A stretch of DNA of 35,287 bases from Lentisphaerota bacterium (GCA_015061565.1 SUWI01000019.1:1-35287); one strand, 5' to 3'; numbered from the stretch's first letter, positions 8,483 to 16,292 are shown. Program-made: numbers and translations. The notes: generated by a model not told the origin, from the letters alone.

Positions 8483-9224
8483 GATCCAACTCCGCGTCCA
8501 TGGACACCAGTTCCCCGGACATGATCCGGAAGACTTTATTTTTTAAGACATAAGCAGTTGCGCACTGACTGACCTGTTCTTTTTCCAGCGGACCGATAAG
8601 ACGGACCGCGAGGTCACGGAACTCCCGGAAGCGGAACTTCCGGTCCGGCATGTATTCGTTTCCGGCGATGCAGAACATGTAGACCGGAACCTTCAATTCC
8701 AGCGCTACCTGGAAAATGCCGCTGTGAAAAGGATTCATGTTCCGGCTTTCCGACCGGGTCCCTTCGGGATACGCGACGATCCCGTCGCCGGAGTCCAGCG
8801 CATCTTTTGCATGTTCGAGAAGCGTTTCAGAATCCCAGCCCGTGATATTCAAATACCCTGCCGACAGGGCGAACCAGCCGAGGACGGGAATTCTCAGGGG
8901 CCAGCCGTTGACCGTCTGGACCATATTGCGCCGGGGTAGCGACACCAGAAAACCGTCGATGGCCGACCTGTGATTGGCGATCAGGATCCCCGGTTCCCGG
9001 CAACCGCCGGTCCGGTCTTCGAAACGGACCTTGAAAAAGGGACGCCACACGATACGCACCATGGACAACCCGAAATAAAGCAGAAAAATGCGGAGATAAT
9101 GCCTGCTGCGCTGAGCCGGCAGCAGGAACATCACCGCCAGCACCGGAATCAGAACTGCCAGCCAGTAAACTACCCACCAGAGGACAGTCACAAAATAAAA
9201 TGCCACAGTTCGCAGAAACAGCAT
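8466..9224 (-). CDS. PlsC-type 1-acylglycerol-3-phosphate-like acyltransferase
   Basis: This 252-residue inner-membrane acyltransferase likely attaches the finished polyketide/acyl chain to a glycerolipid or similar acceptor. One or two hydrophobic helices occupy residues 5-36. The HX4D motif is NHRSAID (His85, Asp90) and the second glycerol-phosphate site motif is YPEGTRS around residue 147. The ATG at 9224 is chosen because the protein then starts directly at the membrane segment. The open frame extends further upstream only into the ACP gene out of phase. It starts 22 bases after the ACP stop and overlaps the ligase gene by 17 bases. Such lysophospholipid acyltransferase-type genes are standard in aryl polyene clusters. 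Confidence 0.88.
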   Translation of the reverse strand: MLFLRTVAFYFVTVLWWVVYWLAVLIPVLAVMFLLPAQRSRHYLRIFLLYFGLSMVRIVWRPFFKVRFEDRTGGCREPGILIANHRSAIDGFLVSLPRRNMVQTVNGWPLRIPVLGWFALSAGYLNITGWDSETLLEHAKDALDSGDGIVAYPEGTRSESRNMNPFHSGIFQVALELKVPVYMFCIAGNEYMPDRKFRFREFRDLAVRLIGPLEKEQVSQCATAYVLKNKVFRIMSGELVSMDAELDHEKNI

Positions 9225-9246
9225 GGCCGGAAACACTTTCCGAGTT

Positions 9247-9522
9247 TTACTGGAACTTTTCTGCGATCTCGGGATGCTCCTTGGCCAGCTTCTCGAAGAG
9301 CGTATAAACGTCTCCGAGCGTGCGGACGGCACGGACTTCCGGATTGTCCCGGAGCATGATCCCGAACTTCTGCTGCAGCCCCACGATCATATCCACCAGA
9401 TCCAGACTGTCCAGCTGAAGATCCTCGATGATCCTCTTGTCGGGTGTCAGTTCGGATTCGTCCAATTCGAAACGTTCAACAAAAATCGAGTTCACCGTTT
9501 TAACGATCGTATCGTGATCCAT
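9247..9522 (-). CDS. Acyl carrier protein
   Basis: This 91-residue acidic four-helix carrier protein holds the growing chain on a 4'-phosphopantetheine arm. The attachment site is Ser39 in LQLDSLDLVDM. The flanking residues fit the ACP fold: an N-terminal helix with VERFELDESELTPD, the site helix, then VRTLGDVYTLFEKL. It is a stand-alone discrete carrier, matching the discrete ketosynthases and dehydratase around it. It follows the first ketosynthase after a 51-base gap and has AGGAG/AAAGGA upstream of its ATG. It is the only ACP seen in the window; aryl polyene clusters often have two, so another may lie past the left edge. Confidence 0.95.
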   Translation of the reverse strand: MDHDTIVKTVNSIFVERFELDESELTPDKRIIEDLQLDSLDLVDMIVGLQQKFGIMLRDNPEVRAVRTLGDVYTLFEKLAKEHPEIAEKFQ

Positions 9523-9573
9523 ATTCCTTTGTCTCTCCTGTAATTGGGGATGAATGGTAAAAATGTTGCTATA

Positions 9574-10800
9574 TCAGTCTGCACTCCTGCAAACCAGCGA
9601 GGCGTTGACCCCGCCGAAAGCGATACTGTTCTTGACGCAGATCCGGACTTTCTGCTCCCGGATCTCGCGGGGCAGCAGAATGCCTGCGCAGTCTTCGACC
9701 TGTTCCAGATTGCGCGTAGGCAGCACGATGCCGTCACGCATCATGCCGTAAACGGCGGCCAGCTCCAGCGAACCGGAAGCGCCGAGGGTATGTCCCAAAT
9801 GTCCCTTGAGGCTGGAAACGGGAACTTCGGAACCGAAAACGGCCCGGCAGGCCGCGGCTTCGGCAGCATCGCCCACCCTGGTCCCGGTGGCATGGGCGCT
9901 GACGTAATCGACTTCGCCGGGAGTGATCCCGGCATCGGCCAGGGCGTTTCTCATGCAGTTGGCAATCTGAAGTTCGTCGGAGTGGCTGACATGCCATCCG
10001 GAACAGTTGGTGGCATAACCGGCGATTTCGAAAAGGATCTGCGCGCCGCGTTTGCGGGCGTGTTCCATTTCCTCGACCACCAGAATGCCCGCACCCTCGC
10101 CGCAGACCAGTCCGGTCCTGGCGGCATCGAAGGGACGCGAGAGACGTTCCGGCTCCGGAGACTCTTCTTCGGCCAGTGCATACAGCAGCTGGAAGGAGGA
10201 TGACACCATAGGCGTGGATTCGTCCGCTCCGCCCGCCAGCACCGCATCGACTTTGCCCAGCTGGATAAGTTCCAGCGCGGCGCCCAGAGCCTGAAGCCCG
10301 GAAGCGCACGCGGAATTGGTTGAGAGCTGCGGACCGTTGATCCCGAACATATCGGCCACGTTGAAGCTGGCCGAATGGGACATGATCCGGAAGAAATGGC
10401 ACGCCGACAGATCATTGCGTCGGCCTTCATATTCGGCGACGCAGGCTTCGGTCATGCTGGATGGGCTGCCCACGGTGGAACCGATGATGCATCCCACTCT
10501 CCCCGAAGTGAAGACCGCCGGATCCAGTCCGCTCTGAGTCACGGCCTCCTGCGCGGCAAGTCCGGCAAAAAGGGCGGTGTTCCCCATCGTGCGTCTGACC
10601 TTGCGGCTGATCTGTTTGACCACCGCCGGATCCAGTTTCACGGGAGCTCCGGCAATGTCGCGGCCGAATTCATCGTGCCACTCGGTCATGGCCCGGATCC
10701 CGGAACGGTTTTCCACCAGACCCCGGTAGAGGTCCGCTGCGGAGTTGCCAAGAGGCGAAACCACACCGATCCCGGTGACTGCTGCTCTGCGTTTTTCCAT
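9574..10800 (-). CDS. Beta-ketoacyl-ACP synthase, FabF-like
   Basis: This full-length condensing enzyme of 408 residues is the first gene of the biosynthetic operon. The triad is Cys165 (NSACASG), His303 (SAHATGT) and His337 (KGHLGHTLG), with Lys332 just before. The N-terminus MEKRRAAVTGIGVVSPLG is the normal FabF start, so the ATG at 10800 is preferred. Another in-frame ATG at 10815 would add MVLKN, and neither has a strong Shine-Dalgarno. A promoter is predicted about 100 bases upstream. It probably performs the main chain extension, with the second, shorter synthase at the distal end of the operon acting on other lengths or starters (inference). Confidence 0.92.
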   Translation of the reverse strand: MEKRRAAVTGIGVVSPLGNSAADLYRGLVENRSGIRAMTEWHDEFGRDIAGAPVKLDPAVVKQISRKVRRTMGNTALFAGLAAQEAVTQSGLDPAVFTSGRVGCIIGSTVGSPSSMTEACVAEYEGRRNDLSACHFFRIMSHSASFNVADMFGINGPQLSTNSACASGLQALGAALELIQLGKVDAVLAGGADESTPMVSSSFQLLYALAEEESPEPERLSRPFDAARTGLVCGEGAGILVVEEMEHARKRGAQILFEIAGYATNCSGWHVSHSDELQIANCMRNALADAGITPGEVDYVSAHATGTRVGDAAEAAACRAVFGSEVPVSSLKGHLGHTLGASGSLELAAVYGMMRDGIVLPTRNLEQVEDCAGILLPREIREQKVRICVKNSIAFGGVNASLVCRSAD

Positions 10801-10897
10801 ATTTTTCAACACCATGCTTTTTCGGTCGGAATTTTATCATGAATAACGGCGGAAAAACCCAACACCCCATTTCCGCCCGGCACCAACGCAACATGAT

Positions 10898-10925
10898 AAT
10901 ATAATGCTGAATTTATGAAATACAA
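10898..10925 (-). promoter_or_regulatory. Predicted promoter of the biosynthetic operon
   Basis: On the minus strand a TTGTAT -35 box (10920-10925) is separated by 16 bases from a TATATT -10 box (10898-10903). It points at the FabF-like gene and leaves a leader of about 75-90 bases. The same box and spacing recur upstream of other genes in the window. No operator could be recognised. Confidence 0.45.
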
Positions 10926-11006
10926 GACAGTTCAAAATTTTTCCCGGACAATTTAAAAAAGAAAAGTATCACGTCAGTAGAGTTAGGGAGATGGTCTGTC
11001 CGGAAT

Positions 11007-11173
11007 CCGCGAACTTTTTTTACGGAGAATACGGAGAATACGGAGTTTCGCGGGCGTCCATGTCGAACCCCGAAAAACCAGGATTTTCATCCTGCTTTTC
11101 TATTCAGGTGCGCTCCTGTCTTACGCGTCCTCCGTATTCTCCGTATTCTCTGTATCCTCCGTTTCAGTTCGCG
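11007..11173. repeat. Inverted repeat with 9-base tandem units in each arm
   Basis: The left arm (11007-11045) reads CCGCGAAC, a T-run, then CGGA-GAATACGGA-GAATACGGAG. The right arm (11130-11173) is its reverse complement with a few changes, ending TTCGCG. The centre of about 84 bases contains a smaller hairpin around AGGATTTTCATCCT. No gene overlaps it. It lies in the 512-base gap between the divergent ketosynthase operon and the GH28-like gene and could be a small non-autonomous mobile repeat or a large RNA hairpin. The rest of this gap holds the two promoters. Confidence 0.7.
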
Positions 11174-11253
11174 AAGAGAAATTTTTTCATACCCAACTAC
11201 TCTGACGCGATACAAAAAGAAAATGAAAAAAATGGAAAAAAACATCTTCCTCC

Positions 11254-11281
11254 TTGAAATTCATTTTTTTCGGAGTATGAT
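11254..11281 (+). promoter_or_regulatory. Predicted promoter of the GH28-kinase-hydrolase operon
   Basis: TTGAAA (11254-11259), 16 bases, then TATGAT (11276-11281) makes a near-consensus sigma-70-type promoter. A start around 11288 would leave a leader of about 40 bases before the GH28-like ATG, which has AAAGGAAG upstream. Confidence 0.6.
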
Positions 11282-11327
11282 AACCGAGCATTTCGGATTT
11301 CATATCGGCAGAAAGGAAGATTTCAAA

Positions 11328-12629
11328 ATGAACAATGTCTGTGATTTCGGAGCTGTCGGCGACGGCCGGACCAAAGATACGGCCGCGATCCAGAAAGCCA
11401 TCGATGCCGGCGGCATGGTCTTTTTCCCGCCGGGTATTTATCTGAGCGGAACTTTGTATCTGAAATCGCACGGCGGTCTGGAACTCGCGCCCGGCGCGGT
11501 CCTGCTGGCCAGCCCCGACAAGGAAGATTACAACGCCGATGATTTCTGCGTGCAGAACAGTTTTTCGGTGCAGGAAAAATCCAGCGGAGCCCATTTCATC
11601 GTGGTGCTGGAACAGGAAGACATCGTGATCCGCGGCGGCGGGGTCATCGACGGCAACCGGCAGGCATTTTATAACCAGATCTGGGAGGAACATCCCCAAG
11701 TGTTCAAACTGACCGACTGGCGCCCGGGTCAGATGGTTTACTGCTGCGAATGCAAGAACGTCCGGATCAGCGAGGTGGAACTGAACAATGCGCCTTACTG
11801 GACGCTCTTCCTGCACGGCTGCGAACGCGTCACGGTCCACGGTGTCCGGATCTGGAACGATTACAAAACCCATAACGGCGACGGGATCGACATCGACTGC
11901 TGCCGCTTTGTCACGGTCAGTGACTGCATCATCCATTCGGCCGACGACTGCATCACCTTCCGGGGCAACGACCGGAAACTGAAGCGGAAGCAGCCCTGCG
12001 AATTCGTCACGGTGACCAACTGCATTCTGGGGACGCGCTGCAATGCCTTCCGGATCGGCGTGGGCGAAGGGGTGATCCGCAACTGCACCGTCTCGAATGT
12101 CATCATCCAGAATACCCGGACCGGGATCCAGGTCAACGGCCGCTATTCCCCGACTTCCGAGGGCGCTGTAATTGAAAATATCCTCTTCAGCGACATCCTG
12201 ATGGAAGTGAAACGTCCGCTGGCGGTCTGCAGCGATGTCCGCGGCGTGCATGACCAGGAGATCAAACCGATCCGCAATCTGGTGTTCCGGAACCTGAACG
12301 GCACCGCCAGCTGGTCGAGCCTGGTGGAAAGCAACCATCGGGGCGATATCCGCGACATCGTCTTTTCCGGAGTGAAACTGAAATACCGCGGCGGGGAAGA
12401 TGTGGAGGATGGACCCGGATTGATCTATGCCGAGTTCGGAACAAAGAATGCGCCGGCGGCCTTCCATCTGGCCAATGCGGAAAAAGTCGTTTTCCGCGAT
12501 ACGCAGATCGACTGGGAATCGGATTCCCCGAACTGGAAATACGGTATCATGGCGGTGAACACCGAGATCACGGAAATCAATTCAGGCTGCGATTTCGGCA
12601 AACCGGTGAACTCCGCTGAAAACGGTTGA
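11328..12629 (+). CDS. Glycoside hydrolase family 28-like (polygalacturonase-type beta-helix) protein
   Basis: This 433-residue right-handed beta-helix protein opens with the pectate-lyase-superfamily motif VCDFGAVGDGRTKDTAAIQKAI. Later repeats carry HNGDGIDI (183-189) and SADDCI (205-210), which match the first two acidic catalytic blocks of GH28. FRIGVGEG near 241 stands where GH28 has its His/RIK region, but a clear GHG motif is missing. It therefore probably acts on a glycosidic bond of a uronic-acid-containing or related glycan, with altered chemistry possible. No signal peptide is seen, so it would be cytoplasmic, consistent with co-transcription with a sugar kinase and a nucleoside hydrolase-like protein. 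The start at MNNVCDF is set by AAAGGAAG; the frame is open upstream but without conserved sequence. Confidence 0.82.
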   Translation: MNNVCDFGAVGDGRTKDTAAIQKAIDAGGMVFFPPGIYLSGTLYLKSHGGLELAPGAVLLASPDKEDYNADDFCVQNSFSVQEKSSGAHFIVVLEQEDIVIRGGGVIDGNRQAFYNQIWEEHPQVFKLTDWRPGQMVYCCECKNVRISEVELNNAPYWTLFLHGCERVTVHGVRIWNDYKTHNGDGIDIDCCRFVTVSDCIIHSADDCITFRGNDRKLKRKQPCEFVTVTNCILGTRCNAFRIGVGEGVIRNCTVSNVIIQNTRTGIQVNGRYSPTSEGAVIENILFSDILMEVKRPLAVCSDVRGVHDQEIKPIRNLVFRNLNGTASWSSLVESNHRGDIRDIVFSGVKLKYRGGEDVEDGPGLIYAEFGTKNAPAAFHLANAEKVVFRDTQIDWESDSPNWKYGIMAVNTEITEINSGCDFGKPVNSAENG

Positions 12630-12678
12630 AATATCCGGGAACAAGTTGAAAGGATCATCTTCCGGGAGGGTCGGATCT

Positions 12679-13608
12679 ATGCAGGTTTTGAATTTCGGAT
12701 CACTCAATATCGATCATGTTTACACGGTCAGTCATTTTGTCGCTCCCGGGGAAACCCTGGCTTCCTCCGGTTATCAGGTCAATGCCGGCGGCAAAGGTCT
12801 CAATCAGTCGGTCGCGCTCAGCCGGGCGGGCGTCAGAACCCTTCATGCCGGGATGATCGGCAAAGACGGGCTTTTTCTCAAAGAGACTCTCGAGGCCGCC
12901 GGCGTGAATACCGATCATGTGATGATCGGCGAACATCCGACCGGACACGCGATGATCCAGGTGGAAAAAAGTTCCGGACAGAATGCCATTCTGCTCTATC
13001 CCGGAGCGAATGTCGAGATCAAGGCGTCCGACATGCGGCGGATCCTGCATTCCATGCCGCAGGGAAGCTGGCTGCTGCTGCAGAATGAGATCAATGCGGT
13101 TCCGTTTCTGATCGAGGAGGGAAAAGCGTGCGGGTTGAAAATAGCGGTGAATCCGGCTCCCTGCACCGAGGCGGTCCGCACCTGGCCGCTGCATCTGTGC
13201 GATCTGATCCTGGTCAATGAGATCGAAGCCGCGCAATTGACCGATATGCCTGCCGACGGAGATTTCCGCCGGATGGCCGAAGCAATGGCGGAACGCTGTC
13301 CGGACAGCGAAGTGGTGATCACGCTCGGTTCCAGGGGAGCCCTGTGCCGGTCCGGCAAGGAAGAGATCATGGTTCCCGCCCGTCCGGTGAAGGTGGCGGA
13401 TACCACCAGCGCCGGAGATACGTTTACAGGCTATTTTCTGGCGGCAAAACTGCGCGGTATGGATACCGAAACGGCGATGAGATGTGCGGTTTTTGCCAGT
13501 TCGATCACAGTAAGCCGTCCCGGCGCCGCCGGCTCGATCCCATCCGCCGATGAAGTATTCCGGAATCCGGATTTTTTCAATCAGGAGAAAGGAAAATACC
13601 ATGCGTAA
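12679..13608 (+). CDS. PfkB-family sugar kinase, ribokinase-like
   Basis: This 309-residue cytoplasmic kinase phosphorylates a sugar, most likely ribose or a similar pentose, with ATP. It shows the PfkB N-terminal signature NAGGKGLNQSVALSRAG (sugar-binding GG) and the C-terminal signature DTTSAGDTFTGYFLA, whose GAGD-like loop (SAGD) holds the catalytic Asp and anion hole. Intermediate ribokinase features are NPAPC and LVNEIEA. The ATG at 12679 follows GGGAGG; the frame is open a further 11 codons upstream but that extension lacks family similarity. It lies 49 bases after the GH28-like gene and overlaps the nucleoside hydrolase-like gene by 8 bases, consistent with using ribose freed by that enzyme. 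Confidence 0.88.
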   Translation: MQVLNFGSLNIDHVYTVSHFVAPGETLASSGYQVNAGGKGLNQSVALSRAGVRTLHAGMIGKDGLFLKETLEAAGVNTDHVMIGEHPTGHAMIQVEKSSGQNAILLYPGANVEIKASDMRRILHSMPQGSWLLLQNEINAVPFLIEEGKACGLKIAVNPAPCTEAVRTWPLHLCDLILVNEIEAAQLTDMPADGDFRRMAEAMAERCPDSEVVITLGSRGALCRSGKEEIMVPARPVKVADTTSAGDTFTGYFLAAKLRGMDTETAMRCAVFASSITVSRPGAAGSIPSADEVFRNPDFFNQEKGKYHA

Positions 13609-14497
13609 ATTTATCCTCGACACCGATTGGTGGACCGATTGCGATGATGCCGTCGCCGTGCGTCTGCTCTGCAACGCCCACCGGCGAAAAGAAATCGAAC
13701 TGCTCGGCATCGATATCAATGCCTGCATGCCGTATTCCATAGCGTCACTGGATGTGTTCACGCGGGATTGCGGCGTCGAAGTGCCCTTGGGATTGGATCA
13801 CAGCGCGGTCGGATTTGCCGGCAGGCCGCCATATCAGGAACACCTTGCCAAGGTGCGGAAACCGGAACGGACCAATGCGGATGTCCCGGACGGCATTGCT
13901 TTCTATACGCAGTTGCTCGGTCAGGCCGACGATGCCTCGGTCGAAATTTTGTCAATCGGATTTACCCAGGTCCTGGCCGGTCTGCTCGGACAGCCCGGCG
14001 GCCGCGACCTGGTCACCCGGAAGGTCAGTCATTTATGGATCATGGCCGGCAAATGGGACGAGCCCCGCGGAAGAGAATACAATTTCTATAAAAACGAACT
14101 GACCCGCCGCAGCGGAGCGGAGCTTTGCGCAGCCTGGCCGACGCCCATCACTTTTCTCGGTTACGAAGTCGGCGAAAGTGTCAAAACCGGCGGACAGCTG
14201 CCGGACGGCGATCTGCTGAAACAGGTCATGACCGATCACGGCAGCGTCAACGGCCGTTCATCCTGGGACCCGATGCTGGCTTTGCTGGCAGTCACCGGCG
14301 ATCCGGAACAGGCCGGCTACCGGTGCGTTTACGGATACGCGCAGGTGGATGAAACCGACGGCAGCAACCGGTTCAGGGAAGATCCGAATGGTCCGCACCG
14401 TTATGTCGTCAAACTTCACGATGACGCGTATTATGCGGACGCCGTCAATGCCCGTCTGATTTATTCGGCGGCCTCGGCCAGTTTCGCACGGACCTGA
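13601..14497 (+). CDS. Nucleoside hydrolase-like protein (IunH superfamily)
   Basis: This 298-residue protein has the calcium-binding Asp cluster at its N-terminus: FILDTDWWTDCDDAVAV (Asp7, 9, 13, 15, 16). This is the longer DTDxxxDxDD variant common in bacterial nucleoside hydrolase-like proteins. It would cleave an N-glycosidic bond to give a base and ribose, and its coupling to a ribokinase-like gene supports that. The central FTQVLAGLL and LWIMAGKW segments fit the fold. The ATG at 13601 has AGGAGAAAGG upstream and overlaps the kinase stop. The last 11 residues (about YSAASASFART) read through the antisense of the DUF4091 remnant, so the natural C-terminus may have been altered by a rearrangement. 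Confidence 0.8.
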   Translation: MRKFILDTDWWTDCDDAVAVRLLCNAHRRKEIELLGIDINACMPYSIASLDVFTRDCGVEVPLGLDHSAVGFAGRPPYQEHLAKVRKPERTNADVPDGIAFYTQLLGQADDASVEILSIGFTQVLAGLLGQPGGRDLVTRKVSHLWIMAGKWDEPRGREYNFYKNELTRRSGAELCAAWPTPITFLGYEVGESVKTGGQLPDGDLLKQVMTDHGSVNGRSSWDPMLALLAVTGDPEQAGYRCVYGYAQVDETDGSNRFREDPNGPHRYVVKLHDDAYYADAVNARLIYSAASASFART

Positions 14498-14910
14498 TCC
14501 CGCACGGCCGGATCATTGGTCCAGGTAAAGGGATCCTTGATGAACGGCTTGATCCGTTCGATCACCTTTTTACGGCCGATCTTGCGTTCCGCGAGTGCGA
14601 GCAGTTCATAATCCTCGATGCCGTCACGGATCAGCCACGCACGCTGGGTCGGGACCGCTTTCCCTTTGCCCTGATACGGCGGATAAATGATGGTCGGATA
14701 GGCGCTGTCATATAGACCGGTCGGATTTTCCCAGGGATTGAAAACTTTTTTTCTGGTTCCGCAGTAGATCGTGTTCCAGAGCAGACCGCCTTTGCCGCCG
14801 GCGGCGTAAATCTGCCAGGCGAAGGCACGGGCATTCATACATTCCGCCGGGTTGATCGTGTTTTTCCACTGATAAAACCATTTTTCCTTGTAGCATGGTG
14901 TGGGGTGCAT
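14461..14910 (-). pseudogene. C-terminal remnant of a DUF4091-type glycoside hydrolase-like protein
   Basis: The frame ends normally at 14461 and carries a recognisable C-terminal domain: WFYQWKNTINPAECMNARAF, GGLLWNTIY, AYPTIIYPPYQGKGKAVPTQRA, then RDGIEDYELLALAERK, as in large DUF4091 proteins of several hundred residues. Only about 140 residues remain. Just upstream of residue 9 similarity stops and no upstream coding sequence is seen, so the catalytic part is gone. The ATG at 14910 is probably fortuitous. The 3' end overlaps the convergent nucleoside hydrolase-like gene by 37 bases. This fits a deletion or recombination scar. The stretch 14911-15073 holds no recognisable gene. Confidence 0.65.
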
Positions 14911-15073
14911 TAAGCATGAAGATGGGACAAGCAGTTCTTTGGAATTATTTTATGTCTTTTTGGTGATAACTCTGCTTTGCCCCTGCTGACAATCAATCAA
15001 GGCATATTTCCGTCATGACCAGCTGTCAGGGAGAAAGTTCGGAACGATTTTCAGAATTTGCGAAGAAACGGTT

Positions 15074-15289
15074 TCAGGATTTCCTGAAATAATTCCTGTC
15101 CTTCAGGCAAATCAGGAAGGCCAGGATGGTGCCAGGGAGCCAGCCGAAAAGCGTGAACAGGAAAACCAGCAGCATCGTGCCGCAGCCTTTGTCAAAAACC
15201 GCCAGCGGCGGAAAGACAAGACACAGCAGATAACGGATGATCATGACCAGAAGATCATTGCCCGTTACTTCGACATCGCCGTTACTCAT
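15074..15289 (-). CDS. YqaE/Pmp3-family small membrane protein (71 aa)
   Basis: This small hydrophobic protein has two membrane helices. The family core is FPPLAVFDKGCGTMLLVFLFTLFGWLPGTILAF, matching the Pmp3/UPF0057 pattern (PPLAV...G...L..LGW.PG..HA). Pmp3 proteins are tied to membrane potential and salt stress in other organisms; the role here is unknown. It lies 2 bases after its shorter paralogue and extends it at the N-terminus (MSNGDVEVTGNDL). A hairpin (TTTCAGG-AAAT-CCTGAAA, 15072-15089) overlaps its stop but is not followed by a T-run. Confidence 0.82.
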   Translation of the reverse strand: MSNGDVEVTGNDLLVMIIRYLLCLVFPPLAVFDKGCGTMLLVFLFTLFGWLPGTILAFLICLKDRNYFRKS

Positions 15290-15291
15290 TT

Positions 15292-15465
15292 TCAGTCTCC
15301 GATTTTCTTTTTGTCAGCCAGACAGAGGATCAATGCCGCAATGGTTCCGGGGAGCCAGCCCAGACAGGTCAGAAGCAGCACCAGAAGAATGGCTCCGCAT
15401 CCTTTGTCGAAAACCGCCAGCGGCGGGAAAATAAAGCAGAGGATGATACGAATTACTAAATCCAT
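15292..15465 (-). CDS. YqaE/Pmp3-family small membrane protein (57 aa)
   Basis: This 57-residue gene encodes MDLVIRIILCFIFPPLAVF, DKGCGAILLVLLLTCLGW, LPGTIAALILCLADKKKIGD in sequence, a complete two-helix Pmp3/UPF0057 protein. Its ATG shares one base with the stop of the EI24-like gene (TGATG) and has AAGGAG upstream, so it is translated by coupling. The next gene is a tandem paralogue identical in the FPPLAVFDKGCG core, pointing to a local duplication. A different long frame on the same DNA (15314-15532) has no family similarity. Confidence 0.85.
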   Translation of the reverse strand: MDLVIRIILCFIFPPLAVFDKGCGAILLVLLLTCLGWLPGTIAALILCLADKKKIGD

Positions 15466-16205
15466 CAGACATACTCCTTGAGTTCGCGGTTGAAAAGTTC
15501 GGAACCTCCCAGAACCAGTCCGGGAAGAACAATAATGGCAGCCAGGGGGATCATCAGCAGGAAATAGGCGGAGACCCCGAATCCGAGGATGATAAAAGTT
15601 TTTTTACCGGCAGCTTTTTTCAGCTGGCCGACCGTCGTCCCGTTCCGGTTGGCGGAACAGATTATGTAAGATAAACCGAAGAAATATCCCATGCAGATGA
15701 TCAGCAGGATCTGACCGATGACCGGGAAAAAAAGACTGATGATGAACAATCCGCAGAATGCGAGGGCAGTTCTGATGCCGAACAGGAAGGATTCGATACT
15801 GTATTTCAAGCTCAATTTCCAGGTGATCACGACCGGCCGGGGACCGTATTTTCCGGTTTCATAGTGATCGACCAGGGAATCGAAGAAAAAACCGCCGAAC
15901 ATTTCATAAAGGGTGCCGACAGTCATTCCCAGAATCAGTATTCCGGCGATGATCCCCAAAAAATGGGACAGCCCGCAGACCAGGCTCGCGAGCCAGGAAA
16001 GCCAGGCGGGAAGGTCCGCCATGAGCTGAGTGATTTTCTCTGAAATGCAGCTTGTCAACCAGCCAATGATCCGGAAAGTGATGAAATATATGATGATAAG
16101 AAAACACCAGGGAAACAACGCATATTTCCATGATTCCCTGTCGTGAAAGAAAATCCGGATCCCGCAGGCAGTATATGACAGCCCCTTCATGAAATCCCTG
16201 ATCAT
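15465..16205 (-). CDS. EI24/CysZ-like integral membrane protein
   Basis: This 246-residue protein has about six hydrophobic helices. The start MIRDFMKGLSYTACGIRIFF, the SFLFGIRTALAFCGLFI segment and the C-terminal LMIPLAAIIVLPGLVLGGSEL resemble the EI24 (PF07264) family, which includes the sulfate transporter CysZ and bacterial proteins of unknown role. No cys genes are near, so sulfate transport should not be assumed. A second ATG five codons downstream has AGGGA nearby and could be the true start. It is coupled to the two Pmp3 genes, which suggests a joint envelope function. Confidence 0.7.
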   Translation of the reverse strand: MIRDFMKGLSYTACGIRIFFHDRESWKYALFPWCFLIIIYFITFRIIGWLTSCISEKITQLMADLPAWLSWLASLVCGLSHFLGIIAGILILGMTVGTLYEMFGGFFFDSLVDHYETGKYGPRPVVITWKLSLKYSIESFLFGIRTALAFCGLFIISLFFPVIGQILLIICMGYFFGLSYIICSANRNGTTVGQLKKAAGKKTFIILGFGVSAYFLLMIPLAAIIVLPGLVLGGSELFNRELKEYV

Positions 16206-16224
16206 AGGAAATCGATCCGCTTCG

Positions 16225-16277
16225 AGAGAAAAGGCGGGAAGTTCCGCCCGTCACCGGAAGCCCGGCCGATGCCGGGC
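16225..16277 (-). terminator. Two tandem hairpins, terminator of the lipoprotein gene
   Basis: Reading on the minus strand after the lipoprotein stop there is a 7-bp GC hairpin (GCCCGGC-ATCG-GCCGGGC, 16260-16277). A second stem follows (GGCGG/CCGCC, 16233-16248) with TTTTCTC after it. The second is the better intrinsic terminator candidate and separates this gene from the EI24-like gene. Confidence 0.6.
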
Positions 16278-16292
16278 GTTCCAGCTGACTTT

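Noticed and set aside
11187-12467. 426-codon open frame on the minus strand opposite the GH28-like gene
   Set aside because: It mirrors a gene with a clear family fold, has no recognisable domain or RBS, and its composition is that of an antisense shadow in GC-rich DNA.
12700-13761. 353-codon minus-strand frame opposite the sugar kinase
   Set aside because: No domain or start signal. The PfkB motifs on the plus strand account for the coding signal.
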